Assembly: GCF_000145235.1 (NCBI RefSeq)
Contig: NC_014391.1
Location: 5,340,001-5,404,000, forward strand
Length of the DNA: 64,000 bases
DNA from: Micromonospora aurantiaca ATCC 27029
GTDB lineage: Bacteria > Actinomycetota > Actinomycetes > Mycobacteriales > Micromonosporaceae
Direction: 5' to 3'
In this document: positions 1 through 8,011 of the stretch, in pieces
Layout: each line of letters opens with the position of its first letter
How positions within the stretch are numbered: position 1 is the first letter of the stretch
The notes under the pieces: generated by a model
What the model was told of the DNA's origin: nothing
What the model saw: only the letters and a program-made list of their open reading frames with translations
The model's database searches: none
Made by a program: the position numbers and the translations under genes

Positions 1-146
1 GGACACACTTAAATCACTGTGGCTAATGTAGTCTTATGCCGGTTTTGCCCCGCCTAGTGGCACTGCTCCACGGAGCCGTGCCCGGGCAGCGCCGGTAGTC
101 TCGGTCGCGGCCGCACCCGCGGGCGCCACCCGGCCCCGGTGGGGCG

Positions 147-268
147 GCCGTCGCCTAATCGTCCGCAGGGACGAGCCGGGGAACCACGTACGTGGGGTGC
201 ATCCGCGTCAGCGGTAGGGATCTTCCGTCCCGAACCCGTCAGCTAACCCGGTCGGCGTTGACGGAAGG
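147..268 (+). promoter_or_regulatory. ydaO/yuaA-type c-di-AMP riboswitch
   Basis: The leader before the gene at 277 carries the conserved blocks of the actinobacterial ydaO class: GAGCCGGGGAACCA near 173-186, GGGGTGCATCC near 193-203, TAGGG near 215-219, CTTCCGTCCCGAACCCG near 222-238 and CAGCTAACCCGGTCGGC near 240-256. In this class c-di-AMP binding normally lowers expression of downstream cell-wall hydrolase or ion-transport genes. The ribosome binding site GGAAGGA (263-269) directly follows the 3' side of the aptamer, so control of translation or termination is possible. Exact ends are approximate. The call rests on recognised sequence blocks; no covariance model was run. Confidence 0.87.
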
Positions 269-276
269 ACGTGTGA

Positions 277-1350
277 ATGCCCCCAGTGGCACCTGTACGA
301 CGGACGGCCGCCCGGTTGGCGGCCCTGCTCGTCGCGACGCTGACCCTCGGCGTCGCGACCGTTCCGGTCTCCCCCGCCTCGGCGGCGCCGGTGACCGGCC
401 TGCTCGCCGCAGCGCCCGGCGACGACGAGGGTGGCACGCCCGAACTGCGTGCCCAGCTCGACGCGGCCAGCAAGGGCTGGCTGGAGGCGAAAGCCGCGCT
501 GAACCGGTCGGTGAGCCGCCAGAAGCAGCTGAACGAACAACTCAAGACGGTCGGCGCCGAGCTGGCCGTACGCGACGCCAAGGTCGGCGAGATCGCCGCC
601 GTGGCGTACCGCAACGGCCGTCTGGGGACCGCCGGGGCGCTGCTCGGCAGCAGCAGCCCGGAGGGCTTCATGGACCGGGCCGCCGCGCTGGAGCAGGTCG
701 CCGCGCACGAGGACCGTACGCTGCGCGACCTGATCACCACCCGGGACGAGGCCACCCGCACCCGCGCCCAGCTCGACGGAGAGATCCGCGAGCAGCGCAA
801 GCAGGTGACGGTGATGGCCAAGCGCAAGGAGCAGGCCGAGCGCGCCCTGGAGGTGGCGAACGACCGGGCCTCGCGCAGCAGCAGCGGCGGTGGCAGCGTC
901 CAGGGCACCTCCAGCAAGAACGCGAAGCCGGCACCGCGCAACTCGGACGGCTCCTGGCCGTCGGAGTCGTGCAGCGTCAACGACCCGACCCCGGCGAACG
1001 GCTGCATCACCCCGCGCACGCTGCACGCGCTGCAACAGGCCAAGGCGGCGGGCTTCACCCGGTACGTCTCGTGCCACCGGCCCAGCGGCTCTGGTGAGCA
1101 CCCGAAGGGGCGGGCCTGCGACTTCGCCGCGCAGAAGAACGGCTTCGGCGGCGTGGCCACCGGCGGTGACCGGACGTACGGCAACAACCTGGCCGCGTAC
1201 TTCGTGCGCAACGCCGACCCGCTCGCCGTGCTCTACGTGATCTGGTTCAAGCAGATCTGGCTGCCCAGCAGCGGGTGGAAGTCGTACAGCGGCGGCAACG
1301 GCGACCCGTCCAGCGACCACACCAACCACGTGCACCTGTCGGTGTACTGA
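277..1350 (+). CDS. Secreted coiled-coil protein with C-terminal hydrolase-like domain
   Basis: The 357-residue product starts with a signal peptide (about residues 1-36, ending near ASA). A charged coiled-coil region of the NlpC/P60- or EnvC-associated type follows (about 55-200), then a Ser/Gly linker. The C-terminal domain (about 230-357) resembles the ARB-07466-like/M15-type fold, with a HPKGRACDF block and a final SSDHTNHVHLS block carrying possible metal-binding His and Asp. The likely role is cell-wall remodelling outside the membrane; the exact reaction cannot be told. The ATG has GGAAGGA seven bases upstream. The c-di-AMP riboswitch in the leader supports a wall-related job, as in Streptomyces resuscitation-factor and hydrolase genes. 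Confidence 0.85.
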   Translation: MPPVAPVRRTAARLAALLVATLTLGVATVPVSPASAAPVTGLLAAAPGDDEGGTPELRAQLDAASKGWLEAKAALNRSVSRQKQLNEQLKTVGAELAVRDAKVGEIAAVAYRNGRLGTAGALLGSSSPEGFMDRAAALEQVAAHEDRTLRDLITTRDEATRTRAQLDGEIREQRKQVTVMAKRKEQAERALEVANDRASRSSSGGGSVQGTSSKNAKPAPRNSDGSWPSESCSVNDPTPANGCITPRTLHALQQAKAAGFTRYVSCHRPSGSGEHPKGRACDFAAQKNGFGGVATGGDRTYGNNLAAYFVRNADPLAVLYVIWFKQIWLPSSGWKSYSGGNGDPSSDHTNHVHLSVY

Positions 1351-1361
1351 GCGCGCCCCGA

Positions 1362-1393
1362 GAGGGCCGGCCGGATCAGGCCGGCCGGCCCTC
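1362..1393. terminator. Bidirectional hairpin terminator
   Basis: GAGGGCCGGCCGG (1362-1374) pairs perfectly with CCGGCCGGCCCTC (1381-1393) around a six-base loop. It lies between convergent genes and overlaps the stop of the minus-strand gene. There is no clear T tract, which is common in high-GC actinobacteria. Confidence 0.6.
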
Positions 1394-1828
1394 CAGGGTC
1401 GCTCCGAGACGAGCCGCCAGGCCCAGGTGAGCCGCCCGGGCCTGGCGGAACGCGTACCCGAACAGTGGCGCCGGAGCGGTGAGCGTGATCTCCACGTCGA
1501 TGCGTACCGTGCCGTCCGGCTCGTCGCGCAGCCGGGTGTGGTTGCGGACCGTCGTCGCGGGCTGCTGACGCGCCACTGTGACGACCTCGTCCTCGCCGGC
1601 GATCAGCACGTCCGCCTGGTACGTGACCGGGAAGTGCAGCGGGCCGAGTTGCAGCCGGTCGGTGATCGCGTAGCTGGCCAGCGCGCCCGGCCGGGCCGGC
1701 AGCTTCCGGACCCGGACGATCAGCGGATGCAGCTCGCCCTGGCGACTCAGGTCACCCAGTAGCGCCACCGCTTCGGCCCGGGTGCACCGGGCCTGCACGG
1801 TGTAGCTGAAGCTGTCGCTGCTCTGCAA
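1376..1828 (-). CDS. SRPBCC (START-like) family protein
   Basis: A small protein of the SRPBCC/polyketide cyclase-dehydrase fold, about 150 residues. It shows an N-terminal beta strand (FSYTVQARC), the helix region TRAEAVALLGDL, and a late helix-rich end (GYAFRQARAAHLGLAARL). Such proteins bind hydrophobic ligands in a central cavity, but no ligand can be named. The frame stays open to a TTG at 1888. The TTG at 1828 is preferred because GAGGGGG lies just upstream and the protein then begins at the usual first strand. It is convergent with the secreted protein and ends inside the shared hairpin. Confidence 0.72.
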   Translation of the reverse strand: MQSSDSFSYTVQARCTRAEAVALLGDLSRQGELHPLIVRVRKLPARPGALASYAITDRLQLGPLHFPVTYQADVLIAGEDEVVTVARQQPATTVRNHTRLRDEPDGTVRIDVEITLTAPAPLFGYAFRQARAAHLGLAARLGATLEGRPA

Positions 1829-1931
1829 GCGGGCCCCCTCGCCGTCGTGCGTCGCGACGATCGTCCCGTACCGACGCCGGACTGGCAACGGGTAGAAAGT
1901 CCCCTGGCTGCAGGGGGTGTGAACGGCGCGC

Positions 1932-2291
1932 TCAGGCGCCGGGCAGCACCTCGGGGGTGTCGTCGGCGAACCACGGCTCGGGCGCGCCGAACAGGCCGAG
2001 CAGGCCGGTCACCCAGAGCTGCCGGTGCACGAACCGGCTCGGCTCGGTGACCACGAGCTTGACGCCGCTGACCTCGCAGGTCTGGAAGCCGGCGACCATG
2101 GCGCTGATGCCGACCGAGTCGATGAACGTGACGAGCCGCATGTTCAGCTCGATTCGCGAGGGACGGCCCTTGGCGAGCACTTCGGCGATCGCTTCCCGCA
2201 CCTCGTACGCGGTGTCGACGTCGATCTCCCCACGGGGCGCGATCTGGACGACACCACCCGGCCGCACCGACTTCACGATCGACAGGCTCAC
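1932..2291 (-). CDS. STAS-domain anti-sigma factor antagonist
   Basis: The 119-residue product is essentially one STAS domain of the SpoIIAA/RsbV class. It contains the strand GEIDVDTAYEVREAI and the signature FIDSVGISAMV, in which Ser is the residue phosphorylated by an anti-sigma kinase in family members. When unphosphorylated it would bind the kinase and free a stress sigma factor. The GTG start is set by GGAGG seven bases upstream; the reading frame extends much further only because high-GC DNA lacks stops. No partner kinase or sigma gene is adjacent, so the partner is unknown. Confidence 0.88.
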   Translation of the reverse strand: MSLSIVKSVRPGGVVQIAPRGEIDVDTAYEVREAIAEVLAKGRPSRIELNMRLVTFIDSVGISAMVAGFQTCEVSGVKLVVTEPSRFVHRQLWVTGLLGLFGAPEPWFADDTPEVLPGA

Positions 2292-2709
2292 GCGAGCACC
2301 TCCACTCGCCCATGACGGGCGCCTCATCAGTACGCGGGCCGCGACCGAGAGTATTCCTCCAACGGCCCGGTCGCCACCCCCCGGGATGAGCAATTCGCGA
2401 ACTGGGCACACCTGGGCGTACCCAATCCGGACCTCCGGGTTCCAGTTTCCCCTGTATGGCGGGTCGCGGCCAACCGTGCGACCGGGCGGGCCCGCCGATC
2501 CGCCGACCAGGGTAGCGGGCGCACGCACGTCCCGTGGGCACCGGTCCCGGCGCGTTCGGGTGGTTCGTCCCGTTCGCTGCTCACGGCCGGGAACCACGGC
2601 GTGGTTTGCCACGCGCCCCGGTGGGGCACTGCCCGAGACAGTGAACCCGCCGGATGGACACCGGAGTCCGAAGTGGCCGCCGGCCTTCGGCACCCGAGGA
2701 GGTAGAACG
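2292..2709. other. Intergenic region between divergent genes, no gene seen
   Basis: This 418-base stretch holds the upstream regions of the STAS gene (minus) and of the membrane protein at 2710 (plus). A short palindrome GCGTGG/CCACGC lies near 2600-2616. Apparent reading frames here are antisense or run-through frames without family resemblance. No confident promoter hexamers were found. Confidence 0.5.
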
Positions 2710-3114
2710 ATGTTCGGATCCAACCTGCTGGACCGCCGGGGCAAGGCCGAGCGGGTCGCCGACCAGGCGTGGCAGAACCTGCTCTCCGCCGCCGGTTCCG
2801 CCGGTGACAGCGTGCGCGACGCCACCCGGACCGCCCGCCGCAGCTCCTCCGGCCTGGCCGACGACGCCACCGACCTGGTCGGCTCCGCCGCCGACGAGGC
2901 ACGCCGCCGGGCGTCCCTCGCCTTCGACGCGCTCGCCGGCCGCCGGCCCGCCCTGCCCTGGACGCTGCTGATCGCGGCGGCGCTGGCGGGCGCGGCGATC
3001 GGCTGGGCCGCCGGCACCGCGGCGCGCGCCGCCGGCAGCCGGGACCGGGCCGCGGACGAGATCGAGTTCGTGGACGTGGACCGGCCGAACTCGCCGGCCG
3101 GCCTGGACGGCTGA
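2710..3114 (+). CDS. Small membrane-anchored protein of unknown function
   Basis: The 134-residue product has an amphipathic, Ala- and Arg-rich N-terminal half (about 1-80) that looks helical. One membrane segment follows (about residues 88-112, LLIAAALAGAAIGWAAG), then a short acidic tail. The ATG is preceded by GAGGAGG. The organisation resembles small stress-associated membrane proteins that co-occur with BON- and CBS-domain genes in actinobacteria. The function is not known. The gene is followed by a strong hairpin. Confidence 0.72.
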   Translation: MFGSNLLDRRGKAERVADQAWQNLLSAAGSAGDSVRDATRTARRSSSGLADDATDLVGSAADEARRRASLAFDALAGRRPALPWTLLIAAALAGAAIGWAAGTAARAAGSRDRAADEIEFVDVDRPNSPAGLDG

Positions 3115-3131
3115 CCCGCCCGTACGACACG

Positions 3132-3170
3132 ACGACGGCCGCCCCCGGGACTCCCGGGAGCGGCCGTCGT
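3132..3170 (+). terminator. Hairpin terminator
   Basis: ACGACGGCCGC followed by CCCGGGA (3132-3150, with one unpaired C) pairs with CCCGGGA and GCGGCCGTCGT (3153-3170) across a very short loop. It sits 18 bases after the stop of the upstream gene. A T tract is lacking. Confidence 0.65.
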
Positions 3171-3183
3171 GCTGCCTCACCCG

Positions 3184-3210
3184 CCCCGGGTGAGGCCCGC
3201 TCACCCGGGG
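3184..3210 (+). promoter_or_regulatory. Perfect palindrome, candidate operator for the BON gene
   Basis: CCCCGGGTGAG (3184-3194) and CTCACCCGGGG (3200-3210) form an 11-base perfect inverted repeat with a five-base spacer, 64 bases upstream of the BON-protein start. The same design recurs at 3963-3989 and, degenerate on the left, at 7914-7940. Recurrence at the same kind of position points to a shared transcription-factor site rather than a terminator. Confidence 0.6.
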
Positions 3211-3274
3211 CGCGCGCAGGATCGCGGGTGCGGGACCACGTGCCCGCGCCGCGATCGACGGGAGGGGGAGCCGG

Positions 3275-3949
3275 ATGGCCACCGACACGATCACGCGTAC
3301 CGACCGGGACATCCAGTCCGCCGTGCTCGACGAGCTGACCTGGGAGCCGCGGGTCGGCCCGGACGAGATCGGGGTGACCGTCACCGAGGGCGTGGTGACG
3401 CTCACCGGCCGGGTGGACAGCTACGCCAAGAAGTGGGCCGCCGAACGGGCCGCGCACCGGGTCGCCCGGGTCCGCGCGGTCGCCAACGACCTCGCCGTCC
3501 GGATCGACACCGGGGCCGGACGGGATGACCCGGAGATCGCCGTCGCGGCCGTACGGGCGCTGGAGTGGGACGCGTTCGTACCGATCGAGGCGTTGCAGGT
3601 GACCGTGGCCGACGGCTGGGTCACGCTGCACGGCGAGGTCGAGTGGGAGTACCAGCGGCGGGCCGCCGAACGGTCGGTCGCCCGGCTCACCGGCGTACGC
3701 GGGGTGAGCAACGGGATCGCCGTGCGCCCCGCGGTGCACGCCGACGGCCGCGACCTGGCCGAGCGGATCGTGGACGCGCTGGCCCGCAACCGCGCCACCG
3801 AGGCCGAGGAGGTCGACGTACGGGTGCACGGCGACACGGTGCTGCTGGACGGGCAGGTCCACTCGGCCGGCGAGCGCGAAGAGATCGAGCGGGTGGTGTG
3901 GAACGCCCCCGGCATCCGGGAGGTGCACAACCACCTCGTCGTGCGCTGA
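3275..3949 (+). CDS. Triple BON-domain protein
   Basis: The 224-residue product is made of three BON domains in tandem (about 8-75, 80-148 and 152-222). Each has the IGVTVTEGVVTLTGRV-type strand pair followed by a helix and a closing V-strand with the AVANDLAV or EVHNHLVV pattern. BON domains are thought to bind phospholipid or cell-envelope surfaces, and stand-alone multi-BON proteins are commonly stress-induced. There is no signal peptide, so it should be cytoplasmic or peripheral. The start ATG follows GGAGGGGGAGCCGG. It carries the shared palindrome upstream and is grouped with peroxiredoxin and thioredoxin genes. Confidence 0.9.
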   Translation: MATDTITRTDRDIQSAVLDELTWEPRVGPDEIGVTVTEGVVTLTGRVDSYAKKWAAERAAHRVARVRAVANDLAVRIDTGAGRDDPEIAVAAVRALEWDAFVPIEALQVTVADGWVTLHGEVEWEYQRRAAERSVARLTGVRGVSNGIAVRPAVHADGRDLAERIVDALARNRATEAEEVDVRVHGDTVLLDGQVHSAGEREEIERVVWNAPGIREVHNHLVVR

Positions 3950-3962
3950 CCGGAACCACCCC

Positions 3963-3989
3963 GCCCGGGTGAGCCCGCCTCACCCGGGC
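3963..3989 (+). promoter_or_regulatory. Perfect palindrome, candidate operator for the peroxiredoxin operon
   Basis: GCCCGGGTGAG (3963-3973) and CTCACCCGGGC (3979-3989) are perfect inverted repeats with a five-base spacer, ending 19 bases before the peroxiredoxin ATG. The following text GCGGCCAGGG mirrors GCGCGCAGGA after the site at 3184, so the conservation extends beyond the arms. Confidence 0.6.
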
Positions 3990-4008
3990 CGCGGCCAGGG
4001 TGGGAGGC

Positions 4009-4506
4009 ATGAGTGATCCGAACGGGCTGATCACACCCGGGCAGGCCGCGCCCGGGTTCACGCTGCCGGCGGCGCCGGACGGGCGCGAGGTGGGCCCCGG
4101 GCAGTTCCGGGGCCGTCCCGTGGTACTGGCGTTCTACCCCGCGGACTGGTCACCTGTGTGCGGCGAGCAGATGGCCCTGTACCAGGCCGCCCTGCCGGAG
4201 CTGGAGCGGTACGACGCGGTGCTGCTGGGCATCTCGGTGGACAGCGTCGACTCGCACCGGGCGTTCGCCGAGAGCCGGGGCATCCGGATCCCGCTGCTCG
4301 CCGACTTCGAGCCCAAGGGTGAGGTGCCGCGCCGGTACGGGGCGTACGCGCCGCACGGGCAGTCGGAGCGGGCACTCGTGGTGGTCGGCCCGGACGGCCG
4401 GGTGGCCTGGAGCCACCTCTCCCCGCCCGAGGTGAACCCGGGCGTGGACGGCATCCTCGACGCGCTCGAGAGCCTGGACTCGGATCGGCGGGTGAGTGCC
4501 GCATGA
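4009..4506 (+). CDS. Peroxiredoxin (AhpC/TSA family)
   Basis: This thiol peroxidase reduces hydrogen peroxide or organic peroxides in the cytoplasm. The 165-residue product has the thioredoxin-fold core with FYPADWSPVCGEQ, in which the usual peroxidatic motif TxxC appears as SPVC (Cys near residue 49). No obvious resolving Cys exists, so it would act as a 1-Cys type or use a partner thiol. The ATG at 4009 follows GGGTGGGAGG; a GTG at 4000 is a possible longer start. Its stop overlaps the ATG of the DsbA-like gene by four bases, indicating translational coupling. A palindrome lies just upstream. Confidence 0.9.
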   Translation: MSDPNGLITPGQAAPGFTLPAAPDGREVGPGQFRGRPVVLAFYPADWSPVCGEQMALYQAALPELERYDAVLLGISVDSVDSHRAFAESRGIRIPLLADFEPKGEVPRRYGAYAPHGQSERALVVVGPDGRVAWSHLSPPEVNPGVDGILDALESLDSDRRVSAA

Positions 4507-5057
4507 CCACGCCCCTCCAGGTCACCACCGCACGGCTGCGGATCCCGGTGACCGAACGCGACCATGTCCGCGGGCCGGTGGACGCGCCGGTCACGATCGT
4601 CGAGTACGGCGACTTCCAGTGCCGGTTCTGCGGCGCCGCCTACCCGAACCTGACCGAGGTGCTGCGCCAGCGGGCCGACACGGTGCGGCTGGCGTACCGG
4701 CACTTCCCGATCACCAACGTCCACCCGTACGCGGAGAGCGCCGCGGAGACCGCCGAGGCCGCCGCCGCCCGGGGCCGGTTCTGGGAGATGTACGACTGGC
4801 TCTACCAGCACCAGGACCAGCTCGACCAGGTGCACCTGTCGCTCGGCGTCGAGCAGATCGGCCTGTCGCCGGAGGAGATCGCCGCGGAGGTCGGCCGGCA
4901 GGAGTACGCCGACCGGGTCCGGCAGGACTTCGTCGGCGGCATCCGCAGCGGCGTCAACGGCACCCCGACGTTGTTCGTCAACGACGTCCGGCACGACGGC
5001 GGCTACGACCTGGCCGAGCTGCTGGCAGTGGTGGACGCCGCCACCGACGACGGCTGA
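4503..5057 (+). CDS. DsbA-family thioredoxin-fold protein
   Basis: The 184-residue product belongs to the DsbA/thioredoxin_4 group. It has VTIVEYGDFQCRFCGAAYP with a CxxC active site (CRFC) near residues 38-41, a helical insertion, and the cis-proline loop NGTPTLFVN near 155-163. No signal peptide is present, so it should work in the cytoplasm, like the stand-alone domains related to the NhaA C-terminal extension. Translational coupling to the peroxiredoxin suggests it could supply reducing equivalents to that enzyme; this is inference. Confidence 0.88.
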   Translation: MTTPLQVTTARLRIPVTERDHVRGPVDAPVTIVEYGDFQCRFCGAAYPNLTEVLRQRADTVRLAYRHFPITNVHPYAESAAETAEAAAARGRFWEMYDWLYQHQDQLDQVHLSLGVEQIGLSPEEIAAEVGRQEYADRVRQDFVGGIRSGVNGTPTLFVNDVRHDGGYDLAELLAVVDAATDDG

Positions 5058-5060
5058 CTG

Positions 5061-7856
5061 TCAGATCAGCCGCAGCTCGCGCGCCCGCCGGACGGCGTCC
5101 CGCCGGCGGGTCGCGTCGAGCTTGCGGTAGATGTTGCGCACGTGCGTCTTGACCGTGTTGACCGACAGTGACAGCTCGGCGGCGATCTCCACGTTGGACA
5201 GGATGCTCTGGAGATAGCGCAGGATGGTCAGTTCCCGCTCGGTGAGCGGCTCGTCGAGCGACCGGGCCGGACCGTCGGCCGGTGCCGCTGCCGGTTGCGC
5301 GTCCACGCCCCGGACCAGCTCGCTCACCGTGGCCCAGTACGCGGTGCCCGAGTCCAGGCGCGCGGCGAGCAGGTCCCGTACCCCCGGGTCGGCCCGGGTG
5401 AAGACGCGCCGGAAGCCGTCCGGCTCGGCGAGTGCCAGCACCTCCTCCAGCAGCCGTCCGGCGCGCCGAGCGTCACCGGAGGCGTCGGCGAGCGCCGCGT
5501 CGAGCAGCCCGGCGCCCAGCCGCACCGGCAGCGGCCAGTCCGCCGCGTCGGACGCGGTCCAGTCGGGAAGTGCACGCTCGGCCGCGCGGGCGTCACCGGC
5601 GCGCAGCCGCAGCCGCGCGGCCACCAGCGCCGGCGCCGGCGCGTCACCCGCCGCGTCGAGCAGCGTCCGGGCACCGTCGACGTCGCCGACGGCGGCGCGT
5701 ACCTGGGCCTCGTCGGCGGCGAGCCATTCGCCGAGCTCCGCGCCGGGCGCGACGGCGCGCGCCCCGGCGAGCGTGCGCAGCGCGCCGCCCGGGTCGCCGC
5801 CGTCGGCCAGCAGCCCGGCCCGGCACAGCGCGGTGAGCGCCGCGCCGCCCGGCTCCGCACCGGCCGGCCCGGCGAGCGCCAGGTGGGCCGTGGCCTCCGC
5901 CGGCCGGTCCCGCTGCCAGTCCACGAACGCCAGCGCCAGGTACGCGTAGCCGCAGTCGGACCGCGACGACCAGCCCTGACACGGCGGCATCGCCAGCGCC
6001 TCCCGGGCCAGTTGCTCTGCGGCCCGCAGCGCGCCCCGGGCCGCCTCCAGCAACGCCGAGCGGCTGACGCAGAGCAGTTCGGTACGCGGCCGCCCGGCCC
6101 GCCGCGCCGCCTCCCGCGCGGCGGCGAACCGGTCCCGGGCGGTGGACAGCTCCCCCTCGGCCAGCGCGACCAGCCCGTGCGCGGCGCCGGCCACCGCGCG
6201 CACGTCGTGCCGCTCGGCCGTCCCGGCGCGCGGATCGCCGGCATCACCGGCAACGGCACTGTCGGCGTCCGGGCCGCCCCGGGACTCGTCAGCGGCGATG
6301 GTGGCCAGCAGGCGGTCGGCGGCCCGGCGTACCTCCTCGTGGTCGCCGCCGAGCCGGGCGAGGCTCAGCTCCACGGCGGCGGCCAGCCGGCCGAACCGGT
6401 CACGGCGGGGCGCGGGCAGGCCGGCGGCCTCGGCCAGCGCCCGCCGCAGCTGCGCGTCGGCGGCGGCCCGATCCCCGGCGTACGCCCGTTCGGCGGCGGC
6501 GGCCAGCGCCAGCTCCGGATCCCGGCGGACCGCCTCGGCGGGCGGCTCGGGCGGAGCGGGTACGGCGGCCGGTTCGTCCGGCGCCAGCTCGGGCCAGCGG
6601 GTGACGAGCAGTTCGGTGGCGTCGGCCCACTCACCGGCGAGAAGCGCGTGCCGCAGCGCCTCGGCCGGACGGTCGTGGGTGCCGTACCAGCCGGCGGCCC
6701 GCCGGTGCAGTTCCCGCACCTCGTCGGCGGGCAGCCGGTCCAGCTCGTCGCGCAGCACGTCGGCCAGCAGCGGGTGCGGCCGGTACCAGGGTGGGCTGCC
6801 GCCGTCCTGGTGGAGGAAGCCGCCCTCCCGGGCCGCCTCGGCGAGCAGGTGCCCGGCGTCGGGCCGCCCGGTCAGCGCGGCCGCCAGGTCGGCGTGGACC
6901 GCGACGGCCACCGCCACCCGGCGCAGGACGTCGCGGGTCGCCGGTTCCAGCGGGGCGAGCACCTCGTCCCGCAGGTACGCGGCGACGTCCGGCTGGTCAC
7001 CGGCGAACCGTTCCACGGTGCGCGCCGGGTCGGCGCCGTCGCCGAGCGCGAGCGCGGCGAAGCGCAGCCCGGCCGGCCAGCCGGTGGTCCGTTCGACGAG
7101 CCGGGTCACGGCCGGGGCGGGTACGGCCACGCCGTGCGCGACGAGCAGGTCGGCCACCTCGTCGGCGGTGAACGCCAGGTCGTCGGCGCCGATCACGGTC
7201 AGCTCGCCGGCCAGCCGCCAGCGGTGCAGCGCCAGCGGTGGTTCGCCGCGCGCGCCGGCCACCAGCCGCAAGCGGCCGTCGGAGTGCCGGAGCAGGAACT
7301 CCAGCCCGGTCAGGGCGGCCGGGTCGGTGACCCGGTGCAGGTCGTCCAGGACCAGCAGCACGGGTCGTTCACGGGTGGCGAGCGCGGCGGCGAGCGTTTC
7401 GAGCTGCTCGGGCCGGGGCGGCCCGTCCGGCATCGGTGGAGGGCCGTCGTCCGGATCGTCGGCGGCGGCGGTACGCAGGGCCGCCGCGAGGTAGCCCCAG
7501 AGCCGCCGGGTGGTCTCCCCCTCGGCCACCGTGACCCAGGCCGGCGCCGGCCCGTCCCGTTCCCCCTGCGCCCAGGTCGACAGCAGCGTCGTCTTGCCCC
7601 AGCCGGCCGGCGCGCAGACGAGCGTCACCGGCCCGGACGCGCCCTGTTCCAGCCGGTCGAGCAGCCGGGGACGCAGCAGGACCGGCTCGGGCGGCACGGG
7701 CGGCGTCAACCGGGACGCCAGCAGCGGCGGGCCACCCGGCAGCGCACCACCGGCGACATCGGGCGAATCGAGGCCGGTGGTGAGCAGATCGGGCGTACCG
7801 GTGATGTCGCTTGTGCCGCTCGGTGCGGTGACGACCTGGTCTGCCTCCTCCGGCAT
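5061..7856 (-). CDS. LuxR-family (MalT/LAL-type) transcriptional regulator
   Basis: A 931-residue STAND-type regulator. After a low-complexity N terminus it has a Walker A motif APAGWGKTT (about 82-90) and a Walker B LLVLDDLH, then winged-helix and TPR-like helical repeats rich in Ala. A GerE/LuxR helix-turn-helix closes the protein (about 868-931, LTERELTILRYL ... VNTVKTHVRNIYRKL). It would activate transcription when an inducer and ATP drive oligomer formation. The ATG is fixed by GGGAGGG upstream; the frame runs on past it only by chance. It is divergent from the gene at 8012, with a CTCACCCGGGC half-site between them, and so is the natural candidate regulator of the neighbouring palindromes. 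Confidence 0.9.
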   Translation of the reverse strand: MPEEADQVVTAPSGTSDITGTPDLLTTGLDSPDVAGGALPGGPPLLASRLTPPVPPEPVLLRPRLLDRLEQGASGPVTLVCAPAGWGKTTLLSTWAQGERDGPAPAWVTVAEGETTRRLWGYLAAALRTAAADDPDDGPPPMPDGPPRPEQLETLAAALATRERPVLLVLDDLHRVTDPAALTGLEFLLRHSDGRLRLVAGARGEPPLALHRWRLAGELTVIGADDLAFTADEVADLLVAHGVAVPAPAVTRLVERTTGWPAGLRFAALALGDGADPARTVERFAGDQPDVAAYLRDEVLAPLEPATRDVLRRVAVAVAVHADLAAALTGRPDAGHLLAEAAREGGFLHQDGGSPPWYRPHPLLADVLRDELDRLPADEVRELHRRAAGWYGTHDRPAEALRHALLAGEWADATELLVTRWPELAPDEPAAVPAPPEPPAEAVRRDPELALAAAAERAYAGDRAAADAQLRRALAEAAGLPAPRRDRFGRLAAAVELSLARLGGDHEEVRRAADRLLATIAADESRGGPDADSAVAGDAGDPRAGTAERHDVRAVAGAAHGLVALAEGELSTARDRFAAAREAARRAGRPRTELLCVSRSALLEAARGALRAAEQLAREALAMPPCQGWSSRSDCGYAYLALAFVDWQRDRPAEATAHLALAGPAGAEPGGAALTALCRAGLLADGGDPGGALRTLAGARAVAPGAELGEWLAADEAQVRAAVGDVDGARTLLDAAGDAPAPALVAARLRLRAGDARAAERALPDWTASDAADWPLPVRLGAGLLDAALADASGDARRAGRLLEEVLALAEPDGFRRVFTRADPGVRDLLAARLDSGTAYWATVSELVRGVDAQPAAAPADGPARSLDEPLTERELTILRYLQSILSNVEIAAELSLSVNTVKTHVRNIYRKLDATRRRDAVRRARELRLI

Positions 7857-7913
7857 GCGTCCCTCCCCCCGTCGGTGCGGGCAGCGGTTACCCGCAGCGC
7901 GCCGGTTCACCCC

Positions 7914-7940
7914 TTCGGGGCGAACCCCGCTCACCCGGGC
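7914..7940. promoter_or_regulatory. Degenerate copy of the CTCACCCGG palindrome
   Basis: CTCACCCGGGC (7930-7940) is identical to the right arm at 3979-3989. The left half TTCGGGGCGAA (7914-7924) matches only about 6 of 11 positions. The five-base spacer is kept, and GCGCGCACCC follows as at the other sites. It lies between the divergent LuxR gene and the gene at 8012. Confidence 0.45.
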
Positions 7941-8011
7941 GGCGCGCACCCTGTAGGCACGCGGGGTGGCCGGCCGGGTTGGCCGGCCACCCGGGGACGG
8001 CGGGAGGTCAG

